A DNA stretch of 11,225 bases, from the NCBI GenBank assembly GCA_947505055.1, contig CANNLO010000142.1, positions 1 to 11,225 of the forward strand, written 5' to 3'. Source of the DNA: Methylococcaceae bacterium. Its GTDB lineage: Bacteria > Pseudomonadota > Gammaproteobacteria > Methylococcales > Methylomonadaceae. Shown in pieces: positions 1-8,200 of this stretch (its first letter is position 1; every line of letters starts with the position of its first letter). A program made the translations under genes and the position numbers. A model generated the notes under the pieces. That model was not told the DNA's origin. It ran no database searches and saw only the letters and a list, made by a program, of their open reading frames with translations.

Positions 1-2739
1 GCTGATGAACTGATTATTTCGCTCAGAAGTGTTACGGATGTCGGTAAAAGCTGGGTGGTTGGTGGCGAACAACGCCGTGTTTCAGTATATCCGGATCCCG
101 CGCGCCTCATCGCCTTTAGCATCAGTTTTGCTGAAATTGGCCAGGCGCTAAGCAAAGCCAATGTGAATCTGCAAGCCGGACACTTTGAACAAGGCAACCG
201 GGAGTTTCAATTCGAAGCTGGTCCGCAATACACTAACGCCGAAGAAGTTTCCGCGACAGTCATTAAAAGTGCTGACGGCAAGCCGGTTTATCTGCGCGAT
301 ATTGCCCGAGTTGAAGACGGTCCGGCGGATGTTGACCATTACACCCGCATTGGTTTTGGCCCCGGCGCGAATGACATGCCAACCATTGGTAACGCCACCG
401 GCCAACAGGCACACGCTGGTGAAGAACGCCAAATGGTCACCTTGGCCATTGCCAAACGCAAAGGCAGTAATGCCGTAAAGGTTGCCGCAGCCGTCATTGC
501 AAGCGCCGAAAAAATGCGCGGCACCTTAATTCCCGATGACATCTTGATGACCATCAGCCGCGACTACGGTGAAACGGCCAATCACAAGGTTAACGAACTG
601 GTAAAACACTTAAGTTTTGCAATCGTGATTATCTTAGTGCTACTGGCTTTCTCGCTGGGTCTAAAAGAATCGTTCATCGTATCCATCGCCGTGCCTATGA
701 CGCTGGCATTGACCTTATTATTCGACTATCTTTCAGGTTACACCATCAACCGTGTAACACTATTCGCCTTGATTTTATCGCTGGGTTTACTGGTTGACGA
801 CCCAATAGTCGATGTTGAAAACATCCATCGCCACTATAAACTGCGTAAGGAATCACCGCTTAACGCACTACTGACTGCGGTTGACGAAGTCAGACCACCA
901 ACCATTCTGGCGACTTTTGCGGTTATTGTTTCATTCCTGCCCATGTTTTTTATCACCGGCATGATGGGGCCTTATATGGCACCCATGGCCTTTAACGTAC
1001 CAATTGCGATGCTTGTATCTTTGGTGGTCGCTTTTACAGTGACACCTTGGGCCAGCTTCAAGCTGTTGCAAAGCGAATATCACAGCCATGACAATGAAGC
1101 ACCGTTCGAGCTTAAACAAACTTTTATTTATAAGATGTACCGTGCCGCACTAGGACCCTTGCTGGCAACATCAGGACGCGCGAAACTGTTTTTGCTGGTG
1201 GTCTTTATCGCCTTTGTCGGATCGACAATGCTGGCGGTTACCCGCGCCGTGCCACTTAAGCTATTACCGTTTGACAATAAAAACGAACTGCAGCTATTGA
1301 TAGACATGCCGCGTGGCAGCACACTGGAACAAACCGATGAAGTAGCCCATGCCTTGGGCAATTATCTGTCCACCCTCAATGAAGTCACCGATTACGAAAC
1401 CTATACCGGCCTGGCCTCACCGATGGATTTTAACGGTATGGTTCGTCACTATTATTTGCGTAGCGGCGGTTATGTCGGCGATATTCGCGTCAATCTACTG
1501 CCTAAAGATAAACGCGGGCAACAATCTCACGAAATCGCGTTACGGATTCGACCTGAAATCGAGCGACTAGGAAAACTTTATGGCGCCAATCTTAAAATTG
1601 TTGAGTTACCGCCCGGCCCTCCGGTTCTTTCAGGGCTGGTCGCCGAAATCTATGGCCCTCCAGAAGCCACTGTAGATAGCTTGATAGCTGTCTCTAAACG
1701 CGTCAGAGCCGACATGGAGAAAACCGAAGGCGTGGTGGATGTTGACGATTATTCTGAAACAGCGCATGACAAAATTCACTTCCAACTGAATCGTGAAAAA
1801 GCAGCGTTAGCGGGGGTTACTGTTGCCCAGGTTGCCGAAGCCTTGAATATCAGCGTCTCCGGTAAAATCGTTGGCACAGTTCATCTTGCCAGCGAACGTC
1901 AACCGCTGGAAATCAGCTTGCAACTACCAAGAGAACTACGTTCTTCTATTACAGATTTATTGGCCTTACGTGTTAAATCCGATAATGACTCAATGGTTCC
2001 GCTCAGTGAACTGGGTACCGCTACGCGTGAAGTCGAAGATCAGCCCATTTATCACAAAAATCTGCATCGGGTAAATTATGTCATTGCCGAAATGGCAGGG
2101 CGCAGTCCGGTTGAAGCGGTTTTCGACTTGAATGCTACGATAGCCGCACATCCCTTGCCGACAGGCTATCGTGCCGATTTGGCCGGAGAAGGAGAATGGA
2201 AAATCACCGTCGATGTGTTTCGTGATTTGGGTCTGGCCTTTGCGGCTGCGTTGCTTATGATCTATGTGCTACTGGTAGGACAGACCGGCTCGTTGACCGT
2301 ACCATTGGTGATGATGATTGCCATTCCCCTGACCGTTATAGGCATCATGCCCGGCTTTTGGTTACTCAATCTGTTCATGGCCGACCCGATTGCCGGTTAC
2401 CCCAATCCTGTTTATTTTACCGCCACCGCCATGATCGGCATGATTGCGCTTGCCGGTATCGTGGTGCGAAATTCAATTATATTAATCGATTTTATCGAAC
2501 GCATTCGTGCCCGTGCCGAAGTGACGCTGGCAGAAGCTTTGATTGAAGCCGGAGCGATTAGGTTACGGCCGATATTTCTGACAGCAGGTGCCGCCATGTT
2601 CGGAGCCTTTGTGATTATCCTCGATCCTATCTTCTCCGGCCTGGCGTGGAGCTTTATTTTTGGTATTTTTGCCTCGACCTTGTTTTCCTTACTGGTAATT
2701 CCGGTGGTTTATTTTTTGATAAACGATAAAAGGAACTGA
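1..2739 (+). CDS. RND efflux permease, HAE1/AcrB-like, 5'-truncated by window edge
   Basis: Inner-membrane proton-driven pump subunit that would work with a periplasmic adaptor and a TolC-like channel. The frame is open from base 1, so the true start lies upstream. 912 residues are present against roughly 1030-1080 for the family, so about 120-170 N-terminal residues (TM1 and part of the porter domain) are missing from view. Visible parts: a first hydrophobic cluster from about base 610, the TM4 motif LSLGLLVDDPIVDVEN with the Asp-Asp proton-relay pair at 796-801, TM7 near 1186-1240, the second porter half (about 1250-2200), and the TM8-12 cluster from about 2220. TM10 reads GIVVRNSIILIDF, with Arg (2467-2469) where AcrB has its relay Lys940. 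TM11 keeps RLRPIFLT. The Asp-Asp pair and lack of CusA-type Met sites favour HAE1 over heavy-metal pumps. The substrate cannot be told. The adaptor gene is presumably upstream, outside the window. Confidence 0.93.
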   Translation, partial: ADELIISLRSVTDVGKSWVVGGEQRRVSVYPDPARLIAFSISFAEIGQALSKANVNLQAGHFEQGNREFQFEAGPQYTNAEEVSATVIKSADGKPVYLRDIARVEDGPADVDHYTRIGFGPGANDMPTIGNATGQQAHAGEERQMVTLAIAKRKGSNAVKVAAAVIASAEKMRGTLIPDDILMTISRDYGETANHKVNELVKHLSFAIVIILVLLAFSLGLKESFIVSIAVPMTLALTLLFDYLSGYTINRVTLFALILSLGLLVDDPIVDVENIHRHYKLRKESPLNALLTAVDEVRPPTILATFAVIVSFLPMFFITGMMGPYMAPMAFNVPIAMLVSLVVAFTVTPWASFKLLQSEYHSHDNEAPFELKQTFIYKMYRAALGPLLATSGRAKLFLLVVFIAFVGSTMLAVTRAVPLKLLPFDNKNELQLLIDMPRGSTLEQTDEVAHALGNYLSTLNEVTDYETYTGLASPMDFNGMVRHYYLRSGGYVGDIRVNLLPKDKRGQQSHEIALRIRPEIERLGKLYGANLKIVELPPGPPVLSGLVAEIYGPPEATVDSLIAVSKRVRADMEKTEGVVDVDDYSETAHDKIHFQLNREKAALAGVTVAQVAEALNISVSGKIVGTVHLASERQPLEISLQLPRELRSSITDLLALRVKSDNDSMVPLSELGTATREVEDQPIYHKNLHRVNYVIAEMAGRSPVEAVFDLNATIAAHPLPTGYRADLAGEGEWKITVDVFRDLGLAFAAALLMIYVLLVGQTGSLTVPLVMMIAIPLTVIGIMPGFWLLNLFMADPIAGYPNPVYFTATAMIGMIALAGIVVRNSIILIDFIERIRARAEVTLAEALIEAGAIRLRPIFLTAGAAMFGAFVIILDPIFSGLAWSFIFGIFASTLFSLLVIPVVYFLINDKRN

Positions 2740-3107
2740 TGGTATCCGACTATTGTGACAGTCAAATCCACTATTAAGTTACACCCCATAGAGGCTACTT
2801 TTGCTATCTGTCATGTTTCAATAAAACATTCATAACGACAGCTGGCTTTGAACAAGTCCCGTTGAACGAATGCTACCAGATCAAAAAATAATACTCTGAA
2901 GCGGTAAAATTAAGTGGACTAAAGCGTGTTGCACACATCAGAAGCTGAATGCGAGTAATCAACACATGACAAGCTCTTATTCAATTCTAATGTTACACGT
3001 GGGCATTAGGACTTGAACCTCGCTTACTTTTAAGGTTTTCTCGCGCTGTAATTGGATTTATGATTAGACTCTCACTTACGTATCTCTACCAATAGTTAGA
3101 AACTGTT

Positions 3108-3137
3108 AAAACCGTTATATTCCAACTACACGGTTTT
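3108..3137. repeat. Inverted repeat upstream of aldolase gene (possible operator or leader hairpin)
   Basis: AAAACCGT (3108-3115) and ACGGTTTT (3130-3137) are perfect 8-base inverted arms separated by 14 bases. The arm centres are 22 bases apart, about two helical turns, which suits a dimeric regulator. It ends 81 bases before the aldolase start codon. It could also be a weak hairpin in the leader. The role is inferred; only the repeat is seen. Confidence 0.5.
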
Positions 3138-3207
3138 CTCACTGCCGGAAATAAATCAGATCAGCCAATTCTTTGTGCCTAACAGCCAAGAAATCAAAGC
3201 TACATTC

Positions 3208-3211
3208 GGAG
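3208..3211 (+). promoter_or_regulatory. Ribosome binding site of the aldolase gene
   Basis: GGAG with a 7-base spacer before the ATG at 3219. It supports this start, and the protein's N-terminus aligns with class I aldolases from about residue 10. Confidence 0.7.
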
Positions 3212-3218
3212 TTCTATC

Positions 3219-4241
3219 ATGAGCATACAAAACGAACTACAAACCACTATTGCTGAACTGGTCGTCAAGGGCAAAGGCATACTTGCCGCCGATGAAAGTC
3301 ATCCGACCATGGTCAAACGCTTTGCTGCGATAAAGGTAGATTCCACCGAAGAAAGCCGACGAGCCTATCGCTCCATATTACTGACTACCCCAAATTTGGG
3401 AGACTTCATCAGTGGCGTGATTCTGTTTGAAGAAACCTTGGGGCAAAAAACTGATGACGGTAAACTGCTTCCGGCTGTGCTGGCTGATAATGGTATGGTA
3501 CCTGGTATCAAAGTTGATAAAGGCACCCTGCCCCTGGCGAATGCCTCGGGCGATTTGATTACCCAAGGTTTGGACGGTCTGGCTGAGCGACTGGAAGACT
3601 ATAAAGCACAAGGCGCGCGCTTTGCTAAATGGCGGGAAGTCTATTCTATTAGCCCGAACAACCCGACTCAACTTGGTATGGATGCTAACGCAGAAGTATT
3701 GGCCCGCTATGCAGCCATTTGTCAATCAGTGGGTATTGTGCCTATTGTCGAACCGGAAGTGCTGTTAGACGGTGATCATACCATCGACTACTGCTTTGAA
3801 GTAACTGAAGCTGTGCAGCGTGCGGTGTTTCATGCTTTATACAGACACCGGGTTGAACTCGAATATATCGTCCTCAAACCCAGCATGGTTGTGCCCGGTA
3901 AGACTGCGCAATGCCAGTCGACTCCAGAAGAAATTGCCGAGAAAACTCTTACACAATTACGCCGTTCGGTGCCTGCGGCGATGCCGGGGATTAACTTTCT
4001 TTCGGGCGGACAAACGCCAGAAGAGGCTACTGCAAATCTTAATGCTATCAATGCCCTAGCTGGAAACGCACCATGGGAATTAAGTTTTTCTTATGGAAGG
4101 GCCTTGCAGCAACCGGTACTACAAGCATGGCAGGGAGAACCCGAGAATAGCAAAACTGCGCAAAATGCCCTATATAAACGCGCAAAGCTGAATAGCGAAG
4201 CCCGCCATGGTAATTATTCGGCAAATATGGAAAACGAATAA
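3219..4241 (+). CDS. Class I fructose-bisphosphate aldolase
   Basis: Cytosolic Schiff-base aldolase that interconverts fructose 1,6-bisphosphate with glyceraldehyde 3-phosphate and dihydroxyacetone phosphate, in glycolysis, gluconeogenesis and sugar-phosphate cycles. The 340 residues closely follow the animal/plant type. GKGILAADES gives the catalytic Asp (residue 25, rabbit Asp33). FAKWR gives Lys137 (rabbit Lys146). IVEPE gives Glu178 (rabbit Glu187). VLKPSMV gives the Schiff-base Lys220 (rabbit Lys229). FLSGGQ and FSYGRAL give the phosphate-binding loop and Arg294 (rabbit Arg303). The protein ends in NYSANMENE and lacks the extended tail with terminal Tyr found in animal enzymes. It stands alone, with no sugar-metabolism neighbours and its own RBS. 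Symbol left blank because bacterial names (fbaB, fda) are used inconsistently for this type. Confidence 0.96.
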   Translation: MSIQNELQTTIAELVVKGKGILAADESHPTMVKRFAAIKVDSTEESRRAYRSILLTTPNLGDFISGVILFEETLGQKTDDGKLLPAVLADNGMVPGIKVDKGTLPLANASGDLITQGLDGLAERLEDYKAQGARFAKWREVYSISPNNPTQLGMDANAEVLARYAAICQSVGIVPIVEPEVLLDGDHTIDYCFEVTEAVQRAVFHALYRHRVELEYIVLKPSMVVPGKTAQCQSTPEEIAEKTLTQLRRSVPAAMPGINFLSGGQTPEEATANLNAINALAGNAPWELSFSYGRALQQPVLQAWQGEPENSKTAQNALYKRAKLNSEARHGNYSANMENE

Positions 4242-4340
4242 TGGTGTTATTTAGTAAATATAAAAAACATATTTGGGCTTAATTGTTAGGTAAATAATCA
4301 ACTTGTTATTGCCAACCTTGAATCCACAAACTTTCGTCAA

Positions 4341-4385
4341 TCAAGTCAAGTCATGTCATGTCATGTCATGTCATGGCAAGACAAG
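4341..4385. repeat. Pentanucleotide tandem repeat, core (TCATG)5
   Basis: Nine consecutive 5-base units: TCAAG twice, TCATG five times (4351-4375), then GCAAG and ACAAG. The perfect core is flanked by degenerate copies, as expected of a slippage-prone microsatellite. Frame switching by copy number is unlikely on the minus strand: three or more units always create TGA within 15 bases. Confidence 0.9.
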
Positions 4386-4519
4386 ATAAAAATACGCCAC
4401 AAATAGATAGCCTCCATTTCGATGTTCTCGATTTTAAGATCAGATAATTCGGGCAGTACTTTGATTTTTAAGGGAACCACGAAAAGTAGTCCCCCAAGAA
4501 CTTATTCAATATTTGAACT

Positions 4520-4539
4520 GAATAAAATCCTTTTTATTC
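4520..4539 (-). terminator. AT-rich hairpin just after the small minus-strand gene (weak terminator candidate)
   Basis: GAATAAAA (4520-4527) and TTTTATTC (4532-4539) are perfect 8-base arms around a 4-base loop. The structure starts one base beyond the stop codon at 4541-4543 of the minus-strand gene. It has one G-C pair and no real U-tract, so it may end transcription poorly or not at all. Confidence 0.3.
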
Positions 4540-4540
4540 T

Positions 4541-4743
4541 TTATTGATACGGTTCTTTCCCTGTAATTCTGCCTTTTCCATCGATCCCCACCTTCCAATT
4601 CGCGCCTGCTTGAACCAAATAGACTTCGTATTCTTCTCCAGGGCCATTAGGATTGACTATCAACTCTGCTTTTTTTAACTCAACAACCAACCTATCGATT
4701 TTGCTCGAACTTTATCTAACCTGTTAGTAATTAAAAAACGCAT
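4541..4743 (-). pseudogene. Small gene with a one-base frameshift, possibly PepSY-like
   Basis: From ATG at 4743 the reading runs MRFLITNRLDKVRAK and then leaves frame, stopping after 22 codons. Supplying one extra A in the A-run at 4702-4699 continues it as IDRLVVELKKAELIV and on to GIDGKGRITGKEPYQ and a TAA at 4543-4541, giving 67 residues. The span is 203 bases, one short of 68 codons. The tail frame alone has only a TTG start (4690) without a usable RBS and an in-frame TAA upstream, so a broken or mis-sequenced gene explains it better. The restored protein is a basic amphipathic helix followed by beta-like segments (EEYEVYLVQ, WKVGIDGKG), reminiscent of one PepSY half. I do not recognise the family securely. 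It starts 6 bases after the lipoprotein stop, implying co-transcription. No RBS is obvious. Confidence 0.5.
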
Positions 4744-4749
4744 CACTGA

Positions 4750-5079
4750 TTAATCATGATCATGATCATGACGACGATATTCACCATGCCCTCTTCCCTC
4801 ATGCCCATGTTCGCGATATTCATTATGCTCTCGGTAAGGTTGATATTGCTGATAACCTCTATTTCCATAATTACCATATCTGCCATAAGGTGCCGGTCTG
4901 GCACCGTAGCCATAACCATTGCCCATTGGCATCGAACGGTGACCATAAGCATAAGGATAGGGCGCGCAGCCGCTAATCAATATAAGGAAAATAATGGCGG
5001 CTATTGAACGAGCTTGCATAGTCACCATGCTTGGTCTCGGCATTAAGTTTGTTGATATGATTTTAGTAACTTTAAACAT
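4750..5079 (-). CDS. Small His/Tyr/Gly-rich lipoprotein
   Basis: 109 residues with a type II signal sequence: hydrophobic IAAIIFLILISGC, lipobox ISGC, lipidated Cys38. The mature chain is about 72 residues, low complexity, with 13 Tyr, many Gly and Arg, and 8 His, ending RRHDHDHD, coded by a (CATGAT)3 repeat. His/Asp tails of this kind can bind transition metals; the position just downstream of a copper-efflux operon makes a metal-binding or sensing role plausible, but that is inference. Start choice: ATG 5079 has GAGAAG 6 bases upstream but gives an unusually long n-region. ATG 5019 (MQARSIAAII...) gives a textbook lipoprotein signal with GGTGA nearby, leaving 89 residues. An inverted repeat (5092-5123) lies directly upstream. 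No family is recognised. Confidence 0.75.
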   Translation of the reverse strand: MFKVTKIISTNLMPRPSMVTMQARSIAAIIFLILISGCAPYPYAYGHRSMPMGNGYGYGARPAPYGRYGNYGNRGYQQYQPYREHNEYREHGHEGRGHGEYRRHDHDHD

Positions 5080-5091
5080 ATAAAACTTCTC

Positions 5092-5123
5092 GTAAAAAGT
5101 GTTTGGGGTGTTATCACTTTTAC
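5092..5123. repeat. Inverted repeat upstream of the lipoprotein gene (operator or leader hairpin)
   Basis: GTAAAAAGTG (5092-5101) and CACTTTTAC (5115-5123) pair over 9 bases with one bulged A. The inner 7 bases AAAAGTG/CACTTTT are perfect and the loop is 13 bases. Arm centres are about two helical turns apart. The right arm starts 36 bases and the left arm 13 bases before the ATG at 5079, so it may be an operator over the promoter or a 5' leader hairpin. This suggests separate control from cusCBA. Confidence 0.5.
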
Positions 5124-5263
5124 ATAGGGTAACTGAACTATTGCTTAATAAATAATTGTTATGAAGTTGCTAAAAAAAATCGGCATTAAGTAATCAAGTA
5201 AATAGATACTCCGTTAATTGATGACCTCGGAAATTAAACTGGAAATTTTGAATTTGGGTCCGA

Positions 5264-8200
5264 TTAATACTTTTTCTTGAGGGAAAACTGCTTGCACAAG
5301 GCATAAAGCGCCGGTATCACAATTAAGGTCAACAACGTAGACGAAACCATTCCGCCAACCATAGGTGCGGCGATACGACGCATAACTTCGGAACCTGTGC
5401 CTGCACTCCACAAAATCGGTAACAGTCCGGCCATAATGGCAGTGACTGTCATGATTTTGGGGCGCAGACGCTCCGCCACACCAGTCATCAAGGCACTGTA
5501 AAGATCAGCTTCCGTAAACGACCTCTGCGCTTCAAGACATTCGCGTTGTTTTTCTCGATACGCCTGATCCAGATACATAAGCATCACTACACCGGTTTCG
5601 GCCGACACGCCCGCCAAAGCAATAAAGCCAACTCCGACTGCCACACTGACGTTATATTCCAGAATCCACAACAGCCAGATCCCACCCACCAACGCAAAAG
5701 GCACGGACAGCATGACAATTAAAGTTTCGGTCAGGCGGCCGAAATTAAGATAAAGTAATACAAAAATAATACCCAGCGTTAACGGCACTACCATTTGCAA
5801 ACGTTCTTTGGCGCGTTCCATATACTCAAACTGGCCGCTCCAGGTAATATAATAACCTGGCGGGAACTTGACCGCCTGCTGCACCGCCTGCCTGGCATCC
5901 TGCACATAGCTGCCGAGATCGCGCCCTCGCATGTCGACATAAATATAAACCGACAACAAGGCATTTTCGGTTCGGATAGCCGGTGGCCCTTTGTTCAAAC
6001 TTAGTTGTGCCAACTGCCCCAGAGGAATGACTGAGCCACCAGCCACCGGAACCAAAACATGTTCTGCTATAGCTTTTGGGCTATCTCGTAGTTCACGCGG
6101 ATAACGGACAATGACGGCAAACCGTTCACGTCCTTCCACCATTGTGGTAACGGTTTCACCGCCTATGGCCGTCGCGATAATATCCTGCAGCTCTCCGATC
6201 AACAACCCATAACGCGCCAGCGCTTCGTAGTTTGGAATAATATCCAGATAAAAACCGCCGGTAACGCGTTCGGCGTAAGCGCTGGTGGTATTGGGAACGG
6301 TTTTAACAACTTGTTCGATTTGCTGCGCCAAACGCTCCATTTCTGCCAGATCTTTGCCAAACAACTTGATGCCGATGGGGGTGCGGATACCGGTCGCCAA
6401 CATATCAATGCGATTTTTGATCGGCATGGTCCAGGCATTACTGACGCCAGGAATTTGTAGCGCCAGATCCATCTCGGCAATCAGTTTATCGACCGTCATG
6501 CCTGGCCGCCAGGTCGATTCCGGCCTGAGATTGACCAGTGTCTCCGACATCTCCAAAGGCGCAGGATCAGTAGCGGTTAATGCTCGTCCGGCTTTACCAA
6601 ACACCGATTCGACTTCGGGAAAACTCTTGATGATGCGATCCTGGGTTTGCAGCAATTCGGCGGCCTTGGTTACCGACAAGCCCGGCAAAGTTTGAGGCAT
6701 AAATAATAGCGTGCCTTCGTTTAAGGTTGGCATAAACTCACCGCCTAACTGTGACGCGGGATACCAGCTCGCTACCAGCATCAGCAATGCAAAAACGAGC
6801 GTGAGTTTTTTATATTTCATAACCCAAGTGATAACCGGGCGATAAATCCAAAACAAAACCCGGTTGATTGGATTACGATGCTCGGGCAAAATCTTTCCAC
6901 GAACAAACAGACTCATTAACACCGGCACCAGCGTCACTGACAAAAAAGCTGCGCCCGCCATTGCGAAAGTTTTGGTATAAGCCAAGGGATGGAACAAACG
7001 ACCTTCCTGCGCTTCCAAGGCAAACACTGGTAAAAATGAGACCGTAATAATAAGCAAACTAAAAAACAGCGGCGGACCAACTTCCCTGCAAGAATTAAGC
7101 AGAATTTCTGCGCGGGACAAGCGGTCTGCATCACGCTCCAGATGTTTATGCGTATTTTCGATCATGACTATCGCAGCATCCACCATCGCGCCAATGGCAA
7201 TGGCAATGCCGCCAAGACTCATGATATTCGAATTCATCCCCAACGCCTGCATCACGATAAAAGCAATCATAATACCGACTGGCAACATCAAAATCGCCAC
7301 CAACGCGCTGCGTAAATGTAATAAAAACAGCACGCAGACAGCCGCAACCACAATGCTTTCTTCCAGCAAAGTATGGCGTAGATTCTCAATCGCGCGATGG
7401 ATTAGTTCCGAACGGTCATAAACCGTTTGTACACTGACACCAGCTGGCAAACCGGAGGTGATTTCGTGCAAACGCTCTTTGACATGACTAATCACTTCCA
7501 GCGCATTCTGACCATAACGCGCCAAAGCAATACCGGAAACCGCTTCGCCCTCGCCATTCAATTCAGTGATGCCGCGTCGCTCATCGGGAACCAGTTCCAC
7601 GCGTGCAACATCTCGCACCAACACCGGGATTCCATTTTCAACCTTTAATACGAGCTTTTGCAAGTCCTTAGAACCACGCAAATAGCCGTGACCACGCACC
7701 ATGTATTCGGTTTCGGCAAGTTCAATGACACGCCCCCCAACATCACGGTTGCCGTTGCGAATAGTATCACTCAGGGCTTGTAAAGAAATGCCATAAGCTT
7801 GCAACTTGTGCGGATCAACAGTAACTTGATATTGCTGCACAAAACCGCCAATACTGGCAATTTCTGCTACACCTTTGGCTTTGCTTAATTGGTAGCGCAC
7901 AAACCAGTCTTGCAGAGTACGCAATTCAGCGAGCGAATAGTTTTTTGCTACCAAAGCGTATTGATAAACCCAGCCTACGCCAGATGCATCTGGCCCTAAT
8001 TTGGGTTTTACAGTAGGCGGCAGATTTCCGGTCAGCGTTGTGAGATATTCCAGAACCCTTGAACGCGCCCAGTAAATATCAGTGCCATCCTCGAAAATCA
8101 CATACACAAAAGAGGCTCCGAAAAACGAAAAACCACGCACGACTTTGGAACGCGGCACGCTTAACATCGCGGTCGTCAATGGATAGGTCACTTGATCCTC

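Larger units (their letters stand above)
2740..3218. other. Intergenic spacer, 479 bases, no convincing gene
   Basis: AT-rich spacer between the RND gene and the aldolase gene. It holds a 13-codon mini-ORF overlapping the RND stop (2739-2777), a short inverted repeat ATGTTT/AAACAT at 2813-2829 that is too weak and lacks a T-tract to be called a terminator, and a stronger inverted repeat at 3108-3137. Minus-strand bases around 3009-3021 and 3083-3097 look like tRNA T- and D-arm consensus but do not form a cloverleaf. The aldolase promoter must lie here, but I see no clear -35/-10 pair. Confidence 0.7.
4242..4540. other. Intergenic spacer between convergent units
   Basis: This 299-base stretch lies between the plus-strand aldolase gene and the minus-strand small gene. 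It contains the TCATG tandem repeat (4341-4385), short ORFs open on both strands (minus 4480-4361, plus 4373-4447), an imperfect hairpin (4472-4494, arms GGGAACCAC and GTAGTCCCC with two mismatches around a GAAAA loop), a short TTCAA/TTGAA inverted repeat (4505-4517) and an AT-rich inverted repeat (4520-4539). AAATAT/ATATTT at 4256-4274 is the only stem near the aldolase stop and is too weak to call a terminator. Confidence 0.65.

Noticed and set aside
3009..3097. Minus-strand pieces resembling a tRNA T-arm (AGGTTCAAGTCCT) and D-arm (TTGGTAGAG)
   Set aside because: The arms are 64 bases apart, no 7-base acceptor stem or anticodon stem-loop with proper pairing can be built, and the T-stem pairs at only three of five positions. 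At most a decayed tRNA remnant; a covariance-model tRNA scan would settle it.
4256..4274. AAATAT/ATATTT stem after the aldolase stop as a terminator
   Set aside because: Six A-T pairs only, with no following T-run; not a credible intrinsic terminator.
4351..4375. TCATG repeat as a phase-variation switch controlling a gene
   Set aside because: No gene runs through it; on the minus strand three or more units always give TGA, and the plus-strand reading is only a few dozen codons.
4472..4494. Imperfect hairpin GGGAACCAC-GAAAA-GTAGTCCCC as a terminator
   Set aside because: Two mismatches in nine pairs and no T-tract on either strand after the stem.
4541..4690. Stand-alone 49-codon gene from TTG at 4690
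   Set aside because: The TTG has no properly spaced RBS; the one-base-shift reading from ATG 4743 extends the protein and gives better operon spacing.
5160..5190. T8 run on the minus strand as the cusCBA terminator
   Set aside because: No GC-rich stem precedes the run, so only the T-tract half of an intrinsic terminator is present.
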